Shown here: piece after piece, positions 6,462-11,710 of the stretch
Position numbering within the stretch: position 1 is the stretch's first letter
Layout: each line of letters starts with the position of its first letter
DNA from: Syntrophaceae bacterium
GTDB lineage: Bacteria > Desulfobacterota > Syntrophia > Syntrophales > UBA5619
Length of the DNA stretch: 11,710 nucleotides
Assembly: GCA_919902745.1 (NCBI GenBank)
Contig: CAKKRN010000114.1
Location: 3,156-14,865 of the forward strand
Direction: 5' to 3'
Notes under the pieces: generated by a model
What the model saw: the letters and a program-made list of their open reading frames with translations, nothing else
Told to the model about the DNA's origin: nothing
The model's database searches: none
Program-made: the position numbers and the translations under genes

Positions 6462-7384
6462 TCCAGCATGTCGCGGAGCATCGGGATCATCAGGTCCATC
6501 GACCGTTTCCCCTCTTCGATCGATTCGTCCGCCCGGTTGAATTCCATCAGCCCTATATCGGCAAGTTTGGGCCGGACGAGGATGTCCGGCGGATCGGCGA
6601 GAAGCCGTTGACGGGTGACGGCGTCCTGCATGATCTTCACGGAGGTTGCCATCACGTCGAACAGCGTCGGGCCGCGGCCCGGCTGTTCCTGGAAAATCTG
6701 TCGAAAGAGGGTGAGATTCCCCTTCTGCGCCGTCTGGTTGAGGAAGGCCGCCCAGCGTCCCTGAGCGCGCGGCGAAACCCCGTTCTGGCCATTACCCGGA
6801 GGGTCGGCCATTCGACGGAGCCGCGGCTTCCCCATGATATCGGAATTCAGGTTGACGGCAATAACGATGTCGGCGCCCATCGACCGGCAGAGCGAGACGG
6901 GCACGGGGTTCACCAGACCGCCGTCGACGAGCCACTGGCCGTTCCGCCCGCAGGGGGTAAAAATGCCCGGCAGCGACATGCTTGACCGAACAGCGTCGAT
7001 GAGGGATCCCTCGCGGAGCCACACCTCCCCGCCGGTCTTGAGATCGGTAGCCACGGCGGCAAAAGGCACCGGCAGGTTCTCGATCAGCGGATCGGAGAGA
7101 ATCTCGCGCAGATAGCCGGTGATCCGCTCCCCCTCGATGAGCCCCGAACGGGGGATCATCACATCCATGAAACCAATGATGTGCGACCAGGAAAGCTTGC
7201 GCACCCACCGGTCCAGCGGATCGAGGAAACCGGCGGCGAAGGATCCGGCGACCAGCGCGCCGACGGAGGCGCCACAGGCGATATCAATCGCAATCCCCGC
7301 CTCCAACAGGCTCCGGATCACGCCGATGTGAGACCATCCCCGGGCGGAGCCGCTGCCCAGGGCGATGCCGATTTTTTTAGCCAT
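6458..7384 (-). CDS. Patatin-like phospholipase (RssA/NTE-type serine hydrolase)
   Basis: Cytoplasmic serine hydrolase of 308 aa with the patatin Ser-Asp dyad. Oxyanion loop is GSGSARG (10-16), nucleophile elbow GASVG with Ser40, and catalytic Asp154 in WLVDGG. The early IGIALGSGSARG start and the SMSLPGIFTP segment are standard for bacterial RssA/YlbK-like members. Family members hydrolyse lysophospholipid or other acyl esters; the actual substrate is unknown. The middle (about 185-225) is Gly/Pro/Gln-rich and probably a flexible linker. The ATG lies 16 nt after the activase stop on the same strand, with GGAG at 7395-7398, so it is probably co-transcribed with the activase. Its stop overlaps the stop of the convergent hydrolase gene. 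Confidence 0.85.
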   Translation of the reverse strand: MAKKIGIALGSGSARGWSHIGVIRSLLEAGIAIDIACGASVGALVAGSFAAGFLDPLDRWVRKLSWSHIIGFMDVMIPRSGLIEGERITGYLREILSDPLIENLPVPFAAVATDLKTGGEVWLREGSLIDAVRSSMSLPGIFTPCGRNGQWLVDGGLVNPVPVSLCRSMGADIVIAVNLNSDIMGKPRLRRMADPPGNGQNGVSPRAQGRWAAFLNQTAQKGNLTLFRQIFQEQPGRGPTLFDVMATSVKIMQDAVTRQRLLADPPDILVRPKLADIGLMEFNRADESIEEGKRSMDLMIPMLRDMLD

Positions 7385-7400
7385 AATTTATTCTACTCCG

Positions 7401-9743
7401 TCACACAATCCCGTCCCCTCCTGCCTCCCCCTTGAAGGGGGAGAAACCCAGTATTCCCCTCCCCTGGTGGGAGGGGATCAAGGGGAGGGGGAGGGAGCTT
7501 CGGACCTCGTCCTGCATCCCTTCCCGCGCGGACATGACGATGAAAAGGAGGCGATTCAGAATATTCACCTCGCTCATCCCCGGATCCATGTCGAGGAAGA
7601 GGAGGTTCAGCCGGTTGTACAGGGATTTCAGTTTTTTCTCCACACCTTTTCCAATAATATGGTTGGCCAGACAGCCGAACGGTTGCAGGCAGACGATGTT
7701 TCCGACACCGCCCTTCAGCATCGCAATCATCTCGGCGGGGAGAAGCCACCCCTCCCCCGCCTGGTTGGCGAGGCTCGTGGCCCGGCTCGTCTCCTCCGCG
7801 GAGAGCGAAATGACCGGCACCCCGCCGAACCCTGCGGATGCGAGCGCCTTCCGTGTGAGCGGCAGATAGTTCGACGCCCGGCACTGCCCGAAGGTCTGCG
7901 TCAACAGAACCGTCGTCTTTTCCGGATCGTGCTTCCCGGACTGGAAGGCCTTGACGATGTTCCCGATCAGGATGACCGCGGGGTAGCACATGTCGTTGTT
8001 CACATACCGGAGTCCCACATCGACGGAGGAGCGGTCCTGGGGCGTTAGGAGCTCCACCCGGCAGCCGAAAGAGGCGAAGACCGCGGGGTTGCGGAAGGTC
8101 CCCCCCTGGACAACGATTCTCTCCCCCAGCGTAACCGGATCCTTCAATTTCAGAATCTTATGGAGGAAATTCCGGATCACCGAAAAGGCGAGACCGGCCG
8201 AGATCTCCCCCACCGTAGCCCCCTCGCGGAGCGCCTGCTTCACCCGGGAATTCATGAAAACGGTGCAGCGTGTCCCGAGATCGAAGGGTTCGTTCGCCTC
8301 GCAGGCGATTCGGGCGAAATCGGCTACGGCGTAGTTGAGGGAGCGGGCGAAGGTCTCGATGAAGGAGCCGCAGCCCGAAGAGCCGGCCTCATTGATCTGG
8401 ATATCGGAGACGCCGCCTTCGCGGACATAAATCGCCTTCATGTCCTGGCCGCCGATGTCGAGGATGAAAGAGACCTCCGGGGCGAAGAAACGGGCCGCCC
8501 GGTAGTGGGCCATCGTTTCCACAACGCCGTCATCGAGGGCAAATGCAGCCCGGACAAGGTCTTCACCGTATCCCGTCACAGCCGTCCGGAGGATGCGGGG
8601 GAGCACCCCCGCCTCCCGACAGGTCTCCCGCAAGGCATTAATCCCCTTCCGGACGGCGCCGATCGGATCCCCGCCGTTCGGCGCATACCAGGTGAGCGCC
8701 ACACGGCTCTCCCCATCCATCAGCAGAATTTTTATGGTCGTGGAACCGGAATCGATCCCGAGGAAACACGGCGCCTGATCGAGAAGGCCGATATCAACCC
8801 TTTGCACCCGGTGCTCCCGGTGACGCCCTTCCCAGGCGGCGAACTCTTCACGATCCCGGAAAAGGGGTGCGAGCCTCTTTCCGGCCTCCTTCCGTCCATG
8901 CAGCGACCCGTTTCCAAGGATCTGCAACCATTTCTCGACTTCGAACCGGCAGCGGGAATCCCCGTGATGGAGCGCGGCCCCCTCTGCCGCGATCAGCTCG
9001 GGGTGTTCGCAGGCTGCCGCCCCTTCTTCCGGATCCAGATGGAGAAGACGGCAAAGGGCCTCGCGCAGACAAGGGAAAAATGTTAGCGGTCCGCCGGCGA
9101 AGAGGACCTTTTCGCGGATGTCGCGGCCGCAGGCCAGCGTGGAGATGACCTGGAGGGCCATCGCATGGAAGACCGAGGCGGCGATATCCTCCCGGGAGAC
9201 CCGGTTGCTCAAGAGCGCCTGGATATCCGTCTTGGCAAACACCCCGCAGCGGGAAGCGATGGGGTGGAGAACCCGGCTCCGCTCGGCCAGGCCGTTGAGC
9301 GTCTCAATGGGCTCGTCGAGCAGAACCGCCATCTGCTCGATGAAGGCGCCCGTGCCGCCCGCGCAGTTCCCGTTCATGCGAATGTCGGGTTGAAACCGAT
9401 CGTCGAAGAAGGCGATTTTGGAGTCCTCGCCGCCGATCTCGATCAGGGTGCGGACATCCGGCCACCGCTGCCGGATCAGTTTGGTGGAGGCGACGACCTC
9501 CTGAATGAAAGGAAAACCGTAAGACTCCGCCACGCCCATGCCCGCGGAGCCGGTGAAAGCGATATCCAGGATGCAGGTTCCCAGCGCCTGACGGGCCTCC
9601 TTCAGCATCGCCCGGACCGTGTCCACGGTCAGCGCATGGTGGCGGCGGTAGCGCGAAAAGATCATCCGGCCCCCGAGATCGCAGCAGACCATTTTTACGG
9701 TTGTGGAGCCGATGTCGATTCCCGCAAGGTAAAGATTATCCAT
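7401..9743 (-). CDS. BadF/BadG/BcrA/BcrD-type CoA-enzyme activase with two ASKHA domains and a DUF2229-like C-terminus
   Basis: Relative of the ATP-driven [4Fe-4S] activators of 2-hydroxyacyl-CoA dehydratases and benzoyl-CoA reductases; 780 aa. ATG 9743 is chosen because AGGTGAT (9751-9757) precedes it and a sigma70 promoter covers the further upstream ATG 9776. Domain 1 (about 4-265) has [17 protein letters not shown] (103-109), NGNCAGGTG with Cys127, and Cys166 in RCGVFAKTD. Domain 2 (about 327-556) has [19 protein letters not shown] (429-437), [11 protein letters not shown] (Gly454 where relatives have Cys) and Cys493 in TRCTVF. The C-terminal part (about 560-747) has Cys586 (NNDMCYPA), Cys621 (QCRASNY), and Cys685 and Cys691 ([11 protein letters not shown]). 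Relatives I recall have about 1400 residues with a long section between domain 2 and this part, so this version looks internally shortened. Residues after about 747 come from the palindromic repeat. Its partner enzyme is not in the window. Confidence 0.85.
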   Translation of the reverse strand: MDNLYLAGIDIGSTTVKMVCCDLGGRMIFSRYRRHHALTVDTVRAMLKEARQALGTCILDIAFTGSAGMGVAESYGFPFIQEVVASTKLIRQRWPDVRTLIEIGGEDSKIAFFDDRFQPDIRMNGNCAGGTGAFIEQMAVLLDEPIETLNGLAERSRVLHPIASRCGVFAKTDIQALLSNRVSREDIAASVFHAMALQVISTLACGRDIREKVLFAGGPLTFFPCLREALCRLLHLDPEEGAAACEHPELIAAEGAALHHGDSRCRFEVEKWLQILGNGSLHGRKEAGKRLAPLFRDREEFAAWEGRHREHRVQRVDIGLLDQAPCFLGIDSGSTTIKILLMDGESRVALTWYAPNGGDPIGAVRKGINALRETCREAGVLPRILRTAVTGYGEDLVRAAFALDDGVVETMAHYRAARFFAPEVSFILDIGGQDMKAIYVREGGVSDIQINEAGSSGCGSFIETFARSLNYAVADFARIACEANEPFDLGTRCTVFMNSRVKQALREGATVGEISAGLAFSVIRNFLHKILKLKDPVTLGERIVVQGGTFRNPAVFASFGCRVELLTPQDRSSVDVGLRYVNNDMCYPAVILIGNIVKAFQSGKHDPEKTTVLLTQTFGQCRASNYLPLTRKALASAGFGGVPVISLSAEETSRATSLANQAGEGWLLPAEMIAMLKGGVGNIVCLQPFGCLANHIIGKGVEKKLKSLYNRLNLLFLDMDPGMSEVNILNRLLFIVMSAREGMQDEVRSSLPLPLIPSHQGRGILGFSPFKGEAGGDGIV
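7411..7497. repeat. REP-like double palindrome (C/G-rich) inside the activase 3' end
   Basis: Two strong palindromes lie next to each other. CTCCCCCTTGAAGGGGGAG (7425-7443) has 9-bp arms around one base. TCCCCTCCC (7455-7463) pairs with GGGAGGGGA (7469-7477) around a 5-nt loop. Further polypurine/polypyrimidine tracts follow to about 7497. This resembles the dispersed C/G-rich intergenic palindromes common in Desulfobacterota and other environmental genomes. Unusually, it lies in an open frame: on the minus strand it supplies about the last 30 residues of the activase, including [12 protein letters not shown] and FSPFKGEAG. It could also form hairpins in the mRNA between activase and patatin. 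Confidence 0.75.
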
Positions 9744-9750
9744 AGGATTC

Positions 9751-9792
9751 ATCACCTGGGGCGAATTGTAGCGCATCGCTCCCGGTTGTCAA
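9751..9792 (-). promoter_or_regulatory. Sigma70-type promoter and ribosome site of the activase
   Basis: On the minus strand, TTGACA (9792-9787), a 16-nt spacer and TACAAT (9770-9765) form a near-consensus promoter. Transcription should start at about 9758-9757. The transcript would begin at or beside AGGTGAT (9757-9751), 7 nt before ATG 9743, leaving a leader of only about 14 nt. This sets the start at 9743 and excludes the upstream in-frame ATG at 9776. Confidence 0.65.
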
Positions 9793-9797
9793 CAACC
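9784..9797. promoter_or_regulatory. Palindrome GGTTGT-CA-ACAACC over the -35 box, possible operator
   Basis: A perfect 6-2-6 inverted repeat covers the activase -35 hexamer (9787-9792). A protein bound here would compete with RNA polymerase, so repression is the natural reading. No regulator gene is in the window. Confidence 0.35.
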
Positions 9798-10035
9798 ATT
9801 TTCGGCTGTCTCGCTCAAGGGGGATGATATTAAGGTTATACGCTGGATGCATTGCGTTAGCCGAACATTTTCGTTATTCCCCCCTTATCGGCGGCCATGC
9901 CCGCGGCAAAAGCGCCGGCACAATTTGCACTTCGGTTGCGTTCATGATAAAGGGTTCCCCACGGATGGCATCGACGTCCGCCGCAGACGGAAAAAGTAGT
10001 GCAACCCGATTGCGTCTGAATAAGGAATGGCAACC
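9798..10035. other. Intergenic region between activase and metal importer
   Basis: No gene is supported in this divergent gap. A small open frame from 9824 has poor ribosome-site spacing, resembles no family and overruns the start of the ZnuA-like gene, so it is not called. A weak promoter guess for the importer is TTGCAC (9925-9930), 17 nt, then TAAAGG (9948-9953). TTGCACT (9925-9931) recurs inverted as AGTGCAA (9998-10004), 66 nt apart. No clear Zur-type box or known riboswitch core was recognised. Confidence 0.3.
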
Positions 10036-10875
10036 ATGCGGAAAGTGCTCCTCGGGGCGGCCTTCAGCCTCCTGATTCTACCGGGAATCGGCGGCGCGGT
10101 GTTCGCCGCCGCGGCAATCCGGATCTCTGTAAGCGTGCTCCCTCAAGCCTGTTTTGTCGAACGGGTGGCGGGCGAACATGCGACGGTACATGTCATGATC
10201 CCGAAAGGGGCGAGCCCGGAGACCTACGAGCCGACGCCGCAGCAGCTTGTCGCCCTCGCCGATTCCCGGATCTACGTCAAGGTCGGCGCGCCCGGTCTCC
10301 CCTTCGAGGAGAAATACCTTCGAACCGCCCTCGACCGGAACCGGAAGTTGACCGTCGTCAACATGTCGGATGGCCTGAAATTCCGGGAAGGGGACCCGCA
10401 TGTCTGGACCTCCCCCGCCGCCGTCCGGATCGCGGCGCAGAATATCGCCAAGGTTCTGATCGCGCAAGATCCGGCCAGCCGGGAAGAGTACCGGCGGAAT
10501 CTGCTCGCATTTCTCCGGGAGATCGACACGCTGGATCAGGAGATCCGACAGGCGCTTTCCGCCAAAAAAGGGTACGCCTTCATGGTCTTCCACCCGGCCT
10601 GGGGCTACTTTGCCGACGAATACGGACTCACGCAGCTTGCGATCGAAGAGGAGGGCAAGCCGGTCAGCGCGGCCCATATCCGCCAAATGGTCGACCTGGC
10701 CCGGGGAAAAGGGATCCGGTCCATTCTCGTCCAGAAGGGGTTTGACACGAAAAGCGCCCGAGCGGTCGCCCGGGAGATCGGGGGAGAGGTCTTGGAGACG
10801 GACCCTTTGGAGCGGGACTGGTTTTCCGGCATGAGGTCATTCACGAAGATTCTGGCGCCGGTCCTGAAGAGATAG
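10036..10875 (+). CDS. ZnuA-like periplasmic metal-binding protein of an ABC importer
   Basis: Cluster A-I solute-binding protein for Zn or Mn, 279 aa. ATG 10036 is preferred to ATG 10027 because AAGGA (10022-10026) then has 9-nt spacing. The N-terminus MRKVLLGAAFSLLILPGIGGAVFAAAA is a clear Sec signal peptide, cleaved around residues 24-27, with no lipobox Cys. Likely metal ligands are His122 (DPHVW), His186 (VFHPAWGYF) and Asp256 (ETDPLERDW). The first ligand of classic ZnuA, the His of a GxxPHxYEP motif, is Glu62 here (GASPETYEPTP); His-less versions of this motif occur in a subgroup I recall. The His-rich loop of classic ZnuA is also absent. The ATPase and permease genes follow directly, completing the importer. 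Metal identity is not fixed by sequence. Confidence 0.85.
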   Translation: MRKVLLGAAFSLLILPGIGGAVFAAAAIRISVSVLPQACFVERVAGEHATVHVMIPKGASPETYEPTPQQLVALADSRIYVKVGAPGLPFEEKYLRTALDRNRKLTVVNMSDGLKFREGDPHVWTSPAAVRIAAQNIAKVLIAQDPASREEYRRNLLAFLREIDTLDQEIRQALSAKKGYAFMVFHPAWGYFADEYGLTQLAIEEEGKPVSAAHIRQMVDLARGKGIRSILVQKGFDTKSARAVAREIGGEVLETDPLERDWFSGMRSFTKILAPVLKR

Positions 10876-10912
10876 GGAAACAGGATGCCGATTCATTTCC
10901 GGGAGTCCCGCA

Positions 10913-11668
10913 ATGGAAAACCTGATCGAAATCGAACATCTCTTTTACGGGTATCAGGAAAGACCGGTTCTGGAGGATATCTCCCTGGCCATCGCACCGC
11001 GGGACTTCACGCTGCTGATCGGTCCAAACGGCGGCGGGAAGACGACGCTTCTCAAGCTGATCCTCGGCATTCTGGCGCCATGGAGCGGATCGATCCGCTT
11101 TCAAAGCGATACCGGCGGCCGGCTCGGCTACGTCCCCCAGTCCGCCCGCTTCAACCGCACCTTTCCGATCTCCGTCTTCGACATGGTCCTGACCGGCTGC
11201 ATCCGGGGGGACAACTACCTCTCCCGGCATACCCGGGAAGAGGAGGAAAAGACCGGCGCCATCCTCGAAAAGCTCGTCCTGTACGGGAAACGGAAGGACA
11301 ACATCACCGACCTCTCCGGCGGCCAGCTCCAGCGGGTTCTCATCGCCCGCGCACTCGTCTCCGAACCGGTTTCCCTCTTCCTCGACGAGCCCACAACCGC
11401 GATGGACATCACCTCCCAGACCGACCTGCTCGATCTGCTGGCGGAACTCCAGGAGCGGATGAGCATCATGGTCGTCACCCACGATCCGACCCCCTATGCA
11501 CAGTCCTACCGCCACATCGCGTGTCTGAACACGCGCCTCTACTTCCACGGGCGGGGGGAACTGGATTCGGCTACGCTGGAGAAGGTCTACGGCTGCCCCG
11601 TGGAGATCCTGGGGCACGGCATCCCCCACACCCTGCTCGCCGCTCACGGGGAGGAGAAACGGCCATGA
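10913..11668 (+). CDS. ZnuC-like ATPase of a metal ABC importer
   Basis: Cytoplasmic ATPase, 251 aa, 37 nt after the binding-protein gene, with GGGAG (10901-10905) 7 nt before the ATG. All motifs are canonical: Walker A GPNGGGKT (37-44), Q-loop Gln76 in YVPQS, signature LSGGQ (134-138), Walker B SLFLDEP (Asp158, Glu159) and His190 in VVTHD. The C-terminal extension (about 205-250) carries several His (YFHGRG, GHGIPHTLLAAH), as often seen in this ZnuC/MntB-like group. Its TGA overlaps the ATG of the permease gene (ATGA at 11665-11668), so subunit synthesis is coupled. It energises import of the metal delivered by the periplasmic protein. Confidence 0.88.
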   Translation: MENLIEIEHLFYGYQERPVLEDISLAIAPRDFTLLIGPNGGGKTTLLKLILGILAPWSGSIRFQSDTGGRLGYVPQSARFNRTFPISVFDMVLTGCIRGDNYLSRHTREEEEKTGAILEKLVLYGKRKDNITDLSGGQLQRVLIARALVSEPVSLFLDEPTTAMDITSQTDLLDLLAELQERMSIMVVTHDPTPYAQSYRHIACLNTRLYFHGRGELDSATLEKVYGCPVEILGHGIPHTLLAAHGEEKRP

Positions 11669-11710
11669 GCGCCATTCTTTCCTATGAATTCATGCAGAAT
11701 GCAATCCTCG
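11665..11710 (+). CDS. ZnuB-like metal importer permease, N-terminus only
   Basis: The frame starts at an ATG overlapping the ATPase stop, with GGAGGAG (11650-11656) upstream, and is cut by the window edge after 15 codons. The visible start is MSAILSYEFMQNAIL. The pattern YEFMQNA followed by small hydrophobic residues is the typical beginning of ZnuB/MntC-type inner-membrane permeases, just before the first helix. Order ZnuA-ZnuC-ZnuB is standard for these importers. Confidence 0.8.
   Translation, partial: MSAILSYEFMQNAIL

Noticed and set aside
8160..9086. Long + strand open frame (308 codons) antisense to the activase
   Set aside because: It lies wholly inside the well-supported activase gene, has no recognisable domain and is Arg/Pro/Gly-rich, as expected for a shadow of GC-rich coding DNA.
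9744..9776. Upstream in-frame ATG (9776) as activase start
   Set aside because: The -10 box TACAAT and the ribosome site lie downstream of it, and the extra 11 residues precede the normal family start.
9925..10004. TTGCACT/AGTGCAA inverted pair as a riboswitch or Zur operator
   Set aside because: The 7-bp arms are 66 nt apart, with no conserved riboswitch core or Zur-like palindrome; chance is a sufficient explanation.
9824..10075. Small + strand open frame of 83 codons in the divergent gap
   Set aside because: GGGGG is too close to its ATG, it overlaps the ZnuA-like gene in another frame, and it resembles no known protein.
10841..11647. Long minus-strand open frame (268 codons) antisense to the ZnuC-like gene
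   Set aside because: The opposite strand carries every ABC ATPase motif; this frame shows no family features.
1..11710. CRISPR arrays, tRNA or rRNA genes, transposases
   Set aside because: No regularly spaced repeats, tRNA-like cloverleaf, rRNA-like sequence or transposase-like frame was recognised on reading both strands.

Overview
The window looks like chromosomal DNA of an anaerobic, metabolically versatile bacterium. Desulfobacterota (old Deltaproteobacteria, Syntrophus-like) is the best guess. The guess rests on a 2-hydroxyacyl-CoA dehydratase/benzoyl-CoA reductase type activase, a branched-chain-type ABC importer linked to an acyl-CoA ligase, and short G/C-rich palindromic repeats of the kind common in that group. 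It is an inference from gene content; no rRNA or other phylogenetic marker is present.

Layout. (1) 1-3238, + strand, moderate GC: the end of a LivM-like permease, LivG- and LivF-like ATPases, and an AMP-forming acyl-CoA ligase. They are tightly packed and close with a probable intrinsic terminator. This reads as an import-and-activate module for a carboxylic acid (aromatic or aliphatic; substrate unknown). (2) 3290-3640: a regulatory and debris stretch with two consecutive sigma70-type promoter candidates and the last ~45 codons of a lost short-chain dehydrogenase. (3) 3640-5685, + strand, clearly richer in GC with GCG/CGC-heavy codon choice: a FabG-like dehydrogenase and a PcaF/PaaJ-type thiolase, which could perform the last two steps of a beta-oxidation-like pathway. 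(4) 5718-9743: a metallo-beta-lactamase-fold hydrolase (+) meeting, tail to tail with interleaved stop codons, a minus-strand pair made of a BadF/BadG-type activase followed by a patatin-like phospholipase. (5) 10036-11710, + strand: a ZnuA-ZnuC-ZnuB type metal importer, with the permease cut off by the window edge. It is divergent from the activase.

How the genes may fit together: importer, ligase, dehydrogenase and thiolase form a plausible uptake, CoA activation, 3-hydroxyacyl-CoA oxidation and thiolysis route. However, the ligase is separated from the other two enzymes by a terminator and a change in base composition, so joint regulation is not shown.

The most unusual item is the activase. 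It keeps two ASKHA domains and a cysteine-rich C-terminal domain, but appears to lack a large central section usual in its long relatives. It has Gly where the second ASKHA domain normally has a cluster-type Cys, and its reading frame runs out through a palindromic repeat. It also has a strong promoter of its own (TTGACA-16 nt-TACAAT), with a 14-bp palindrome over the -35 box.
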